Shown here: positions 34,880 through 43,010 of the stretch, piece by piece
How positions within the stretch are numbered: the stretch's first letter is position 1
Layout of the letters: every line of letters starts with the position of its first letter
Origin: Solirubrobacteraceae bacterium
Lineage (GTDB): Bacteria; Actinomycetota; Thermoleophilia; Solirubrobacterales; Solirubrobacteraceae
DNA: 64,000 bases
Direction: 5' to 3'
Assembly (NCBI GenBank): GCA_017882455.1
Contig: JADGPL010000010.1
Span: 49,376-113,375 of the forward strand
Program-made: the position numbers and the translations under genes
Notes under the pieces: model-generated
What the model saw: only the letters and a program-made list of their open reading frames with translations
Told to the model about the DNA's origin: nothing
Databases searched by the model: none

Positions 34880-35545
34880 TCAGCCGGTTTCGATCGGCTG
34901 GGAGCCGAGCGAGTTGATTTCTTCCTGGTGCTTCTTGCCGCTCGAGTTGCTCAGTTTTTCGAGTTTGGAGCCGGGGAGCTTGGTGGCTTTCTTCAGCGGC
35001 TGCTTTTCGATCTTGGCGGCTTCCTTGGTTTCCCGAGCTTCTTCTTTGGCGCTCGCCTTGCTCACCGTGGGGGTGGTGCTCGTGGCGGGCGTGGTGCTCG
35101 TGGCCGGGGCCGTGCTCGTCGGTGCGGCTGCAGCGGCACCGAGGCTCGAGAGCCCTTCGACTTTCACGATCTGCGGGCCGGGGGCCTTGTTGCTCTGGGT
35201 GACCCAGTGGCCGACGAGCAGCCCGACGACGAGGCACATCAGCAGCACCGTCAGCAGCCCCATCAGCCCCGAGTTGCGGCGCAGCCATCCACCGGCTCCC
35301 TGCTGCCGGAAGACCGGCGCGTAGCCGACCGGGCTCATGTCGATCGTGTCCGACGTGAGCCACGTCTGAGCGCCGCCGCGGGGCTGGTCGGACTGGAGCA
35401 CGTCCAGGAACGCCAGACGAACGGGGGAGACGGGGTGACCGCAGGAGAGGCAGTAGCGCTGATCGGCGACGAGCGCCGCTCCGCAGCTCTCGCAGGTGGC
35501 GCCGCTCTGCTCGGAGGGGACGGGGACGAGACTCACTTCAGCCAC
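34880..35545 (-). CDS. Membrane-anchored zinc-ribbon protein, pst-operon-linked
   Basis: A 221-residue protein. Cytoplasmic zinc ribbon at residues about 18-38 (CESCG, CLSCG), a single membrane helix near 95-117 (GLLTVLLMCLVVGLLVGHWV), then an outside region rich in Ala/Thr/Pro and Lys/Glu. The start overlaps the upstream lipoprotein gene by 8 nt. Its topology would connect a cytoplasmic metal-binding head with the cell exterior. No family name known to me. Confidence 0.65.
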   Translation of the reverse strand: MAEVSLVPVPSEQSGATCESCGAALVADQRYCLSCGHPVSPVRLAFLDVLQSDQPRGGAQTWLTSDTIDMSPVGYAPVFRQQGAGGWLRRNSGLMGLLTVLLMCLVVGLLVGHWVTQSNKAPGPQIVKVEGLSSLGAAAAAPTSTAPATSTTPATSTTPTVSKASAKEEARETKEAAKIEKQPLKKATKLPGSKLEKLSNSSGKKHQEEINSLGSQPIETG

Positions 35546-36287
35546 CGATCGTCTTCCTGCCCGCGGGCACCGCTGTCAGTTCGACCTTCGCGCCAACGGC
35601 GTTGCCGATGAGGAAGATCTGAAACGGCGTGCCGGCGCCCGAGCGCGCCCCGGTCTCGACCGTCGCACGTCCGGCCGCCACGACGCGAGCACCCTTGAGC
35701 GCCACCGCAAAGACGGCCGCCATGGTGTGCGCCGGCGCGCCGCGGTCGAGGAGCCTGGCGCTGAGGACACTGACGCCTGCTTGCTGGACCGTGTGCACCG
35801 CGGTGGTCGTCAAGCTCGTCGCCCGGCTCGAGGGCGAGCTCACGCCGGTACCCACCGTGACCTTCACGGCGGAGGTTCGCTGGTTGGTGAGCACCTGGTC
35901 GTCGACAAACCAGACGGCCTGGTGCGCCCGCAGCGAAGAGATGTGCTGCAGCGAGGCTTCCAAGCCGGGCGTCGCGTTGGTGTAGAGGATCTTGCCCCCC
36001 GGCCCCGTGACGTTCACGAGCAGCGGCACGTCTGCCTGGGCACGCGTGGAGCTCGAGGTGAGCCGTGCGGCCAAGGCCATGCGCCCGCCGCCGCTCACGA
36101 GCGTGACGTCTGAGACGCGCACGTGGCGATTGACGGCCCCGAGCTTCAGCGCGCTCGCCGAGGCCGCCTGTTCCTGGGAGGCGATCTTGGCGCTTTCCTG
36201 CTCGGTGCTCTCGCAGGCGGAGACCGTCATGGTCAGTGCTCCACATCCGGCCACGACGAGCGCCCGCTTCAGAGTCCCGGGCCGCAC
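35538..36287 (-). CDS. Lipoprotein of unknown function, pst-operon-linked
   Basis: A 249-residue protein with a signal peptide and lipobox (TMTVSACES). A short Glu/Gln/Ala helix is followed by a beta-sandwich-like region (VRVSDVTLVSGGGRMALAAR; VPLLVNVTGPGGKILYTN; VWFVDDQVLT). The middle part resembles Ig-like or FixG-like folds, but no residues suggest enzyme activity. It starts 25 nt after pstB and overlaps the next gene, so it belongs to the phosphate operon. Confidence 0.6.
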   Translation of the reverse strand: MRPGTLKRALVVAGCGALTMTVSACESTEQESAKIASQEQAASASALKLGAVNRHVRVSDVTLVSGGGRMALAARLTSSSTRAQADVPLLVNVTGPGGKILYTNATPGLEASLQHISSLRAHQAVWFVDDQVLTNQRTSAVKVTVGTGVSSPSSRATSLTTTAVHTVQQAGVSVLSARLLDRGAPAHTMAAVFAVALKGARVVAAGRATVETGARSGAGTPFQIFLIGNAVGAKVELTAVPAGRKTIGG

Positions 36288-36312
36288 GTGGGCGCCGGGG
36301 GTTGGGGAGATC

Positions 36313-37281
36313 TCATCCGAATGCCCCTCGCACGTAGTCGCGGGTGCGGGTGGCGCGCGGTTCGTCGAAGACCTCGGCTGTGCTGCCGTACTCGACGAGA
36401 TCGCCGAGGTACATGAAGGCGACCTTGTCGGCCACGCGATGCGCCTGGGCGAGGTTGTGGGTCACGACCACCACCGCCAGCTCGCGTCGCAGCTCGCCGA
36501 TCAGCTTCTCGATCGTGTTCGTCGAGATCGGATCCAGGGCGCTGCAGGGCTCGTCCATCAGCAGGACCTCGGGCCGCGGCGCGATCGCGCGGGCGATGCA
36601 CAGCCGCTGCTGCTGGCCGCCGGAGAGGCGCAGCGCCGGGCGGTCGAGATCGTCGCGGACCTCGTCATAGAGGCCTGCCCGCCGCAGCGCATCGATGACC
36701 TGCGGTTCGAGCTCGCGCCGGCGCGGGCGCTTGCGTGACTGTTCGCGCAACGCGAAGGCGACGTTGTCGAAGATCGACATCGGAAACGGGTTGGGCTGCT
36801 GGAAGACCATCGCCACGCGCGCCCGCAGGGTCGTGTCGGCCAGCTCGTGGATGTCCTCGCCGTCGAGCATGATGCGACCCCCGCGCGAAGCGCTGGGCGT
36901 GAGCTCGGTCAGGCGGTTGAGGGTGCGAAGCAGCGTGGTCTTGCCGCAGCCCGAGGGCCCGATCAGGGCCAGCACCTCGCCCTGGTGGATCGAGAGCGAG
37001 ACCGACTTGACGGCCTCTTTGGCTCCGTAGTTGATGCTCACGCCCTCGAGGCGCAGGCGCTCGGGTCCGGCGGTGGAGAGGGAGCCTCTGACGGCCTCCC
37101 GCTCCTGCGGGGGGGCGACGGGCACGGGCGGCCGGTCGACCACGATCGTGCGCACGGGAGGCACGAGCGGCGGCGGTGCCGGCTGGACGGCCTGTGGGAC
37201 AACGTGCTCGCGCGGCGGCGGGTCCTCGCGCTGGGCACGCACGAGGCGCAGCGGGTCGAGCAGCATCTCTTCAGCGCTCAT
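36313..37281 (-). CDS. pstB: Phosphate ABC transporter ATP-binding protein PstB
   Basis: ATPase of the high-affinity phosphate importer. Walker A GPSGCGKTTLLRTL, Q-loop VFQQPNPFPMSIFDN, signature LSGGQQQRLCIARA, Walker B VLLMDEPCSALDP and the switch His in VVVTHN are intact. At 322 residues it is longer than the usual 250-270 because of a Pro/Val-rich N-terminal extension of about 70 residues. ATG 37281 has GGAG at about 10 nt. ATG 37290 would place GGAG too close. Confidence 0.94.
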   Translation of the reverse strand: MSAEEMLLDPLRLVRAQREDPPPREHVVPQAVQPAPPPLVPPVRTIVVDRPPVPVAPPQEREAVRGSLSTAGPERLRLEGVSINYGAKEAVKSVSLSIHQGEVLALIGPSGCGKTTLLRTLNRLTELTPSASRGGRIMLDGEDIHELADTTLRARVAMVFQQPNPFPMSIFDNVAFALREQSRKRPRRRELEPQVIDALRRAGLYDEVRDDLDRPALRLSGGQQQRLCIARAIAPRPEVLLMDEPCSALDPISTNTIEKLIGELRRELAVVVVTHNLAQAHRVADKVAFMYLGDLVEYGSTAEVFDEPRATRTRDYVRGAFG

Positions 37282-37332
37282 CGGGCACATTCTCCATAGA
37301 GCTTGTCGAACACATACTGCATCGGACCAATG

Positions 37333-37361
37333 AGATTAGCGGGTACGCCGAGCCTTGTAAA
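37333..37361 (-). promoter_or_regulatory. Internal promoter before pstB
   Basis: On the minus strand TTTACA, 17 nt, TAATCT: near-consensus -35 and -10 boxes at ideal spacing, 52 nt before the pstB start. It lies in the 121-nt gap after pstA and could drive pstB and the three unknown genes independently of phosphate. Confidence 0.5.
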
Positions 37362-37402
37362 GAAACCGTTGCCGCCCCTCCTCAGGCCTGCCCGCGCGCC
37401 GC

Positions 37403-38407
37403 TCATACGACTGCTCCAGCCACGGTCAGGCCGAGCGAATCCGACTGAGAGCGCCCGATCCGCTCGACGATCAGGTTGAGGATCAGCACGAACACCAGCA
37501 GGACGAACGCGGCCGCATAGGCCTTCTGCGGCGCCGCGCCTTCTCCGGCCGGCGAGTTTTCATAGACGTAGCTGGTCAGCGAGGAGCCGGTGCCGCGCAA
37601 GAGGCCCAGCACCGGGACCGATCCCTGGGGTTCGATGCGCAGCGTTTCGCCGAGCAGCAGCACCACGATCGCGGTGTCTCCGATGATGCGGCTGACGCCG
37701 AGCGTCACGCCGGTGGCGATGTTGGAGCGCACGCTCGGCAGCAGCACGCGCCGGATCGTCGCGATCCGCGTCTTGCCGAGCGCGAAGGCCGCCTCGCGCA
37801 TGTGCATGGGCACCGCCTGCAGGCCATCCCTGGTGGCAGCGAACATCGGTGGAAGCGCGATCAGGCTCATCATCGCCCCGGCCGCGACGAACGAGCGCCC
37901 GAAGACCCCGCCGCCGGAGGCCGTGAAGGACAGCGGGGCGAGCAGGTGCAGCTGGAAGATCGCCAGGCCGAAGAGCGCGATCACGATGTCGGGCGTGCCG
38001 GCCACGACCTCGATGCTCGACTCCACGATTCGTGCCAGCCAGGTGGGACGCCCGTACTCGGCGATCCACAGGGCGCTGCCCACGGCCAGCGGCGTGGCGA
38101 GCAGCACCCCGATGAACGTCAGCAGGGCGGTCCCGAACAGCGGGTCGAGGAAGCCGCCGGATTCCCTCTGGAGCTTGCCGGGGGCCGGGCGCGAGAACAG
38201 CAGGTTGGGGCGCAGGTACTCGATGCCGCGATAGCCCATGTACAGGACGATCGCGCCCGCGATCACGCACAGCCCGATGCCGGCCGTCCAGGCGAACGCG
38301 AGCGCCAGGCGATCGCCCCAGCGCCACGTCATCGGCGAGGAGCGCCGTCCGGGACCGCTGCGCATCGGGCGCTCCGGCGGGGCCTGGGCAGGAGCGTACG
38401 CACTCAT
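37403..38407 (-). CDS. pstA: Phosphate ABC transporter permease PstA
   Basis: A 334-residue inner-membrane permease with about six helices. The ABC coupling loop is seen in REAAFALGKTRIATIRRVLLP, and SRIIGDTAIVVLLLGET is a PstA hallmark. A 30-residue polar, Pro/Arg-rich N-terminus precedes the first helix. The ATG at 38407 overlaps the pstC stop by 4 nt. Confidence 0.94.
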   Translation of the reverse strand: MSAYAPAQAPPERPMRSGPGRRSSPMTWRWGDRLALAFAWTAGIGLCVIAGAIVLYMGYRGIEYLRPNLLFSRPAPGKLQRESGGFLDPLFGTALLTFIGVLLATPLAVGSALWIAEYGRPTWLARIVESSIEVVAGTPDIVIALFGLAIFQLHLLAPLSFTASGGGVFGRSFVAAGAMMSLIALPPMFAATRDGLQAVPMHMREAAFALGKTRIATIRRVLLPSVRSNIATGVTLGVSRIIGDTAIVVLLLGETLRIEPQGSVPVLGLLRGTGSSLTSYVYENSPAGEGAAPQKAYAAAFVLLVFVLILNLIVERIGRSQSDSLGLTVAGAVV

Positions 38408-39387
38408 CCGCGCACCTGGTACTTGCGCAGCGGCAGCTTGATCAGATAGCCGGCTACGGAGAGGACGAATGCCGAGAACAACAGCAACAGCGCGAAGGCG
38501 TACAGCGAGGAGCCGAGCGCGGGCGCGCTGATCCCGTCGTGGTAGTTGACGATCGTGGCCGCCAGCGTGCTCAGCGGCTCGAACAGGAACACAAGGCCGT
38601 CGATCGGCTTCGGCGAGAACAGGCTGCCGCCGGAGACCATCGAGATCATGATCGCCTCGCCGAGGGCGCGGGCCGTGGCGAGCACCGCCGCCGCCACGAT
38701 CGCCGGTCGCGCAGCGCGGATGGTGACCGCGAGGATCGCCCGCAGCGGGTTCACGCCGAGCGCGATCGCGCCCTCGCGCCAGGAGCTCGGCACCGACACG
38801 AGCGCCTCGCAGATCAGCGCGATCATGATCGGGGTGATCATCACCGTGAGGATCGCCACCGTCACGATCAGCCCGGCGCCCGTCAGCTGGACGACGTTCT
38901 GGACCGAGGCCTTCTCGCTGCTCGTGATGATGTCGTTGCCGACGAACGGCACGAGCACGAGCACGCCGATCAGGCCGTAGATGACCGACGGCACCGAGGC
39001 GAGCAGGCGGATGACCGGTATCGCGATCCTGCGCAGGCGCGCGGGCGCGAGCTCGACGATGAAGATCGAGGAGAACACGGCCACGAGCAGACCCAGCACG
39101 ACCGACACGGCGGTGATCAGCAGCGTGCCGTAGACGAGCGGCCACGCGTTCAGGTGGTAGGCCGAGGGCGGCGGGTGCGCGTTCGTGGCTCCCATCGCCG
39201 AGATCTGCGTGGAGAGGTTGCCCCCCGACCCCAACCAGCCCAGGCCGTTGTGCTGGAAGGTCGGCCAGGCGTGGATCGCGACGAACACGACCATGACCAC
39301 CACGACCACGCCGACCAGCAGAGACACCGCGCCGAGCAGACGCTCGGCGCGGTGATCTGACCATGGGCTGCCAAGGCGCTTCAGCAT
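38404..39387 (-). CDS. pstC: Phosphate ABC transporter permease PstC
   Basis: A 327-residue permease with six to seven helices. The coupling motif is WREGAIALGVNPLRAILAVTIRAA. LASVPSVIYGLIGV and ARALGEAIMISMVSGG are PstC-specific. Starts 25 nt after pstS, ends in the ATGA overlap with pstA. Confidence 0.94.
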   Translation of the reverse strand: MLKRLGSPWSDHRAERLLGAVSLLVGVVVVVMVVFVAIHAWPTFQHNGLGWLGSGGNLSTQISAMGATNAHPPPSAYHLNAWPLVYGTLLITAVSVVLGLLVAVFSSIFIVELAPARLRRIAIPVIRLLASVPSVIYGLIGVLVLVPFVGNDIITSSEKASVQNVVQLTGAGLIVTVAILTVMITPIMIALICEALVSVPSSWREGAIALGVNPLRAILAVTIRAARPAIVAAAVLATARALGEAIMISMVSGGSLFSPKPIDGLVFLFEPLSTLAATIVNYHDGISAPALGSSLYAFALLLLFSAFVLSVAGYLIKLPLRKYQVRG

Positions 39388-39412
39388 GCGAAGGCGGATC
39401 GCGGCCGATCCC

Positions 39413-40234
39413 TCAGCTGATCGGAATCCACTGCGTGGAGATGATCTTCTTGGCCGCAGCAGATTTTTCGATCCAGCCGATGAACGCCGAGGCCGCGCCC
39501 GTCGCCCTGCCTTTGGTCACCTCGTAGAACCGCGCCACGCCGGCGTACTGCCCGGAGATGGCGGTGGTCTTGTTGCAGGGAACTCCGTTCAGGCCGACGA
39601 CGTTCACGCCGCCTTTGTCGGACTGGTAGTTGGAGACGAACCCGATTGAGCTGGGGTCGTTTTCGACCTGCTGGCGCAGGAGTCCCTCAGAGGGCTCTTC
39701 GGTTGCGAGCGGCTCGGGCACTTTCTTGCCTTCGAGCAGCAGCGTCTGGAAGTTGGTGAGAACTCCAGCCACCGACGTGCGGCTGATCAGGTCGATCGTC
39801 CCGCTGGCCGTCGCCCCGGGCACGCCGCTCCAGGAGCGGGTCTTACCCGTGAAGACCGAGATCAGCTGAGACTGAGTCAGGTTCGAGAGCGGGTTGGCTT
39901 TGTTGGTGATCACGCAGATGGCGTACTTGGCGATCGGGTAGAAGACGAGGCCCGCCGGGTCTTTCTTTTCCGGGTCGCGAGACACATCGCCGATCGTCAC
40001 TCGCCCTGCGGCAACGTCGTTGACGCCGATCTGGGCGCCTCCCTGGGCGATCTTGAACTTGACTTTGTGCGGGTGCACTTTCACGTACTTCTGTGCAAGT
40101 AGAGACACGAGCGGATAGGACGCTGTGGCTCCGCTGATCGAGATCGTGGTCAGCGCAGAAGCGGCCGCAGGCGCCGCGACCCCGAGCACGCCAGCCACCG
40201 CAAAGGCGACGGAGAGACGGCGGATTCGATGCAT
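39413..40234 (-). CDS. pstS: Phosphate-binding protein PstS
   Basis: A 273-residue periplasmic or cell-surface binding protein that delivers phosphate to PstCAB. The signal peptide (LSVAFAVAGVLGVAAPAAASA) lacks an obvious lipobox Cys, so it may be secreted free. The mature protein starts with the family motif ISISGATASYPLVSLLAQKY and has IAQGGAQIGVNDVAAGRVTIGD for the phosphate pocket. ATG 40234 has GGGAG upstream. A PHO-box-like repeat lies 27 nt before it. Confidence 0.93.
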   Translation of the reverse strand: MHRIRRLSVAFAVAGVLGVAAPAAASALTTISISGATASYPLVSLLAQKYVKVHPHKVKFKIAQGGAQIGVNDVAAGRVTIGDVSRDPEKKDPAGLVFYPIAKYAICVITNKANPLSNLTQSQLISVFTGKTRSWSGVPGATASGTIDLISRTSVAGVLTNFQTLLLEGKKVPEPLATEEPSEGLLRQQVENDPSSIGFVSNYQSDKGGVNVVGLNGVPCNKTTAISGQYAGVARFYEVTKGRATGAASAFIGWIEKSAAAKKIISTQWIPIS

Positions 40235-40260
40235 GGACAGGTGCTCCCTTGTAATTGGAT

Positions 40261-40278
40261 TTGACAAATATTTGACAA
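40261..40278 (-). promoter_or_regulatory. PHO-box-like direct repeat upstream of pstS
   Basis: On the minus strand TTGTCAA, ATAT, TTGTCAA: two identical 7-nt repeats with 4 nt between them, an 11-nt period. This is the geometry and core (TGTCA) of PhoB/PhoP binding sites. It lies 27-44 nt before the pstS start. Read on the plus strand the same bases give TTGACAA twice. Confidence 0.65.
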
Positions 40279-40300
40279 CGAAGGGCGCCGAACATAGCAT
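40272..40300 (+). promoter_or_regulatory. Possible divergent promoter overlapping the PHO-box-like repeat
   Basis: TTGACA at 40272-40277, 17 nt, TAGCAT at 40295-40300. The -35 box is perfect and part of the direct repeat; the -10 matches four of six. It would drive the phosphoesterase-like gene at 40461 and link it to phosphate control. Confidence 0.4.
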
Positions 40301-40460
40301 ATCCCGATAGATCTGATCGACATTAGCTAGTTTGTGGTTTAGGTCAAGAAGGTCAGGAATCTCCCGCACCCGCTTGACCGCACCATCCGGCCCCCTAAGA
40401 ACACAAAAAAGGTCTGAAAGGTTCGCAACTTTCGCCGCCCGCCCGCGATAGCACCAAGTG

Positions 40461-41480
40461 ATGAACGACACACCCGAGAATCCCGCCGAGCCAGCCCAGC
40501 TGGAAACGCAGGCAGGCCAAGGCAACCCGCCCGCCGTCCCGAGCCGAGCCGGGCGCCTGCGCACGCCATCGCTGCGCATCACCGCGCTGCTGGCCGGCGG
40601 CATGCTGGCGCTCGGGGTGGCCGTGGGCGCCGCGATCGGTCCCGCCCCCGAGGCGTCCTACGCGGGCGGCGCGAGCGCCCTGGCGGAGCGCCTGCCCCTG
40701 CTGCTCGCCGCGATCGCTCGAAACAGCCACAGCGCCAGCGCGCCGAGCACGCCCACCGCCGCCGCGACCGCGCCGCCAGCGATCACCCCTCAAGCCACGC
40801 CCACGCCTGCTTCCAGCACCGCGACCGCGCCGACCAGCACCAGCGCGACTCCCACCCGGACCGCCACCGAAGAACCGGCGTCGAGCACGCCCACGGGCTC
40901 GAGCAGAGCGACCACGCCGAAGCTGCCCGCCGTCACCAACGTGTGGCTGATCGAGCTCGCCGGCGCCGGCTTCGCCGAAGCCCTCGCCCAGCCGAGCGCA
41001 GCCCCCTACATCACCGGGCAGCTGATCCCGGCGAGCACGCTGCTCAGCGGCTGGTCGGCGATCAGCGCCAGCGCCTTCGCCAGCGAGGCCGCCCTGGCAG
41101 AACCTCCCGCCGCTGGGGCCGCACCACCGCTGCTGCACTCGATCGTCCAGCCCCCGTGCCCCGAAGGTGCCGCCGGCGCCCCCTGCGCCCCCGGCACGCC
41201 GGGCCAGCTGACGGCCGCCGACGAATTCCTGAAGGCGACGCTGGCGCAGATCACGGGCACGCCGATCTACAAGGAACACGGCCTGATCGTGGTCACCTTC
41301 GCGACCGTTGGCATCGCAGCCCAGGCCGGCCTGCCCGCGGGCGCCTCGAGCGCCACGGCGACCTACCAGCCCCCTGCGGGCGTGGCGCTGATGTCGCCGT
41401 TCGTCCACGCCGGCGCGCGCTCCTCGATCGCCTTCAACCCCACTTCACCCAGGCAGAGCCTCGAAAAGCTCCTGCGCTGA
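40461..41480 (+). CDS. Membrane-anchored phosphoesterase-like protein, probably degenerate
   Basis: A 339-residue protein. A short cytoplasmic tail, one membrane helix at about residues 42-62 (ALLAGGMLALGVAVGAAIG) and a long Ala/Thr/Pro/Ser-rich linker lead to a globular part. TNVWLIELAGAGFAEALAQ, APYITGQLIPASTLLSGWSAISASAF and VALMSPFVHAGARSSIAFN resemble segments of alkaline-phosphatase-fold phosphoesterases (AcpA/PLC type). The metal-binding residues usual in those positions are missing. Divergent from pstS with a shared regulatory region. ATG 40461 follows an in-frame GTG. Confidence 0.55.
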   Translation: MNDTPENPAEPAQLETQAGQGNPPAVPSRAGRLRTPSLRITALLAGGMLALGVAVGAAIGPAPEASYAGGASALAERLPLLLAAIARNSHSASAPSTPTAAATAPPAITPQATPTPASSTATAPTSTSATPTRTATEEPASSTPTGSSRATTPKLPAVTNVWLIELAGAGFAEALAQPSAAPYITGQLIPASTLLSGWSAISASAFASEAALAEPPAAGAAPPLLHSIVQPPCPEGAAGAPCAPGTPGQLTAADEFLKATLAQITGTPIYKEHGLIVVTFATVGIAAQAGLPAGASSATATYQPPAGVALMSPFVHAGARSSIAFNPTSPRQSLEKLLR

Positions 41481-41516
41481 GAAGACCCAGTCAACAAACG
41501 AGAACGGAGACCACCG

Positions 41517-42179
41517 TTGCACGCATCCCACCCTGCCCACCGAAAGACCACGCTGTGGCTCACAGCGATAGTGGGCTCCCTCGCCCTGCTGCTCGCGACG
41601 CCGGCTCTGAGCCACGCTGAAGAATCCAACCCCAACAACTACAACTGCCTCGGCAGCATCGCCGCCGGGACGCCCGAAGAAGGCAGCGAAGAGCAACAGG
41701 TCAAGTACTCCTTCTACTGCAACGGCCCGATAACGGGCTACCAGATCCAGTCCCAGATCCCGGTGACGGGCATCCAGAGCCCGCCGCTGGTGAGCGCCAT
41801 CCCTGCCGGGACCGCGCTCAGCGACACGTTCTCGTGCTCGGGAGAAGTGCCGGGCTACGCGCTCAACTGCGTCGGCTCCGCCAAGGGCGGCTACGAGACG
41901 ATCTCGGCGCAGTTCGCGATCGGCACGAAGCTGTGCGCCGAGCCGCGCGTGGACCCGCTGCTCACGGTCACCTACGCCTATCTGGAAAAGGGCGTCGTCA
42001 CGCAGGCGATCTCCGGCCCATTCGACCTCGGGCGACCGAACGGCTGCAAGCCAGACGCATTCTCGGGCGGGACCCGGCTCGCACCGAAGACGCCTGTCGC
42101 CTCACACAAGAAGAGGTCGACCAAGACCAAGGGACACAAGAAGACCACCACGAAGAAACCCACCGCGAAGAAGAAGTAG
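41517..42179 (+). CDS. Secreted protein with lysine-rich tail, unknown function
   Basis: A 220-residue exported protein. The signal peptide (TTLWLTAIVGSLALLLATPALSHA) is followed by a mature domain with six Cys (such as YNCLGS, FYCNGP, SCSGEVPG, NCVGS), probably disulfide-bonded. A C-terminal tail of Lys/Thr repeats (KKRSTKTKGHKKTTTKK) could bind cell-wall polymers or DNA. The TTG start at 41517 is supported by GGAGA before it. It follows the phosphoesterase-like gene by 36 nt on the same strand. Confidence 0.65.
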   Translation: MHASHPAHRKTTLWLTAIVGSLALLLATPALSHAEESNPNNYNCLGSIAAGTPEEGSEEQQVKYSFYCNGPITGYQIQSQIPVTGIQSPPLVSAIPAGTALSDTFSCSGEVPGYALNCVGSAKGGYETISAQFAIGTKLCAEPRVDPLLTVTYAYLEKGVVTQAISGPFDLGRPNGCKPDAFSGGTRLAPKTPVASHKKRSTKTKGHKKTTTKKPTAKKK

Positions 42180-42261
42180 CCCTCACGCTACGGCTGCCGG
42201 ACGGCGTCGCGCACCCGCGTGGCGCCGTCCGAGCCGGCTTGTCGGCCTGTGACCGCGCGTA

Positions 42262-42681
42262 TCACAGCGCACCCGGCGGAGCGAGCCATTCGCTGTCGAA
42301 TTCCAGGCTCGTGTGCTCGGCGAGCACGTCGTAGTCGCCGTCGTAGTGGAGCACGCCCATGCCGGCGGTGTGTGCGCAGGCCGCGATCACCACATCGGCG
42401 GGAGCAAGACGGTGATGACCGACCTCGGCGAGCTCTCGCTGTGCCTCCAGGGCGTGCCGTTCCACGTCTCGATCGATCTCTATGCGCGGGAGTCGCGCGA
42501 GCTCGGACATCATGATCGCGCGCTCGCCACCCGATCGAGCCGAGTAGCCTGCCTCGAGCAGGAACGGCAGGCATGTAGCGAGCTGCATGTCATGCATCCA
42601 TTCGCCGACCTCCTGGGCGCGCTCCCCATCGAGACGGTCGGATGCGAGACGGGCCCAAGCCGAGTTGTCGAGCAGGAGCAC
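42262..42681 (-). CDS. vapC: PIN-domain toxin, VapC type
   Basis: A 139-residue PIN ribonuclease. Catalytic acids are in MLLLDNSAW (Asp5), FLLEAGYSA (Glu), LAPADVVIAACA (Asp) and YDGDYDVL (Asp), the four-acid arrangement of VapC toxins that cut tRNA or rRNA. It lies 9 nt after its antitoxin gene. All catalytic acids are present, so it may be active. Confidence 0.87.
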   Translation of the reverse strand: MLLLDNSAWARLASDRLDGERAQEVGEWMHDMQLATCLPFLLEAGYSARSGGERAIMMSELARLPRIEIDRDVERHALEAQRELAEVGHHRLAPADVVIAACAHTAGMGVLHYDGDYDVLAEHTSLEFDSEWLAPPGAL

Positions 42682-42690
42682 GACCAGGGC

Positions 42691-42963
42691 TCAATCGGCG
42701 ATCAGCCCAAGGTGCTTGACCTCATCGGCGGCCTGCACGTCGATCGGGATCGAGCGGTCGCGGATCATCTCAGCCAGTCGCTGCGCCGCCTTACGAGCAG
42801 CCTCGGCGTCGTCGGGGAGCTGGCGTGCCTTCATCCGCGCTCCGAGCACGACCAGCTCGGCGTAGTCAATTCGCTCGCCCCCCACGCGGGAGCGCAGCTC
42901 GTCAAGCGCCTCCTTGACGGGTGGGGTCTCGGTGATCGTGTGACGCGGGTGTGCTGTTGGCAT
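42691..42963 (-). CDS. vapB: Antitoxin of the VapBC pair
   Basis: A 90-residue protein just upstream of the PIN toxin. PVKEALDELRSRVGGERIDYAELVVLGARMKARQL looks helical with a short N-terminal strand, as in small VapB/CopG-like antitoxins; the C-terminus would wrap the toxin. ATG 42963 is preferred over the longer frame from GTG 43011, which would absorb the palindromic operator. Confidence 0.72.
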   Translation of the reverse strand: MPTAHPRHTITETPPVKEALDELRSRVGGERIDYAELVVLGARMKARQLPDDAEAARKAAQRLAEMIRDRSIPIDVQAADEVKHLGLIAD

Positions 42964-42971
42964 CCAGCCAA

Positions 42972-42990
42972 GTGTAGCACCGTGCTGCAC
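42972..42990. promoter_or_regulatory. Probable VapBC operator palindrome
   Basis: GTGTAGCAC, C, GTGCTGCAC: 9-nt arms with one mismatch, 9 nt before the antitoxin start codon. The position is typical for toxin-antitoxin autorepression. Confidence 0.55.
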
Positions 42991-43010
42991 CTTTACCTTG
43001 ACCCCAGCCA

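Noticed and set aside
41978..42186. Short antisense frames over the lysine-rich tail of the secreted protein
   Set aside because: They mirror the low-complexity AAG/ACC codons and have no start signal.
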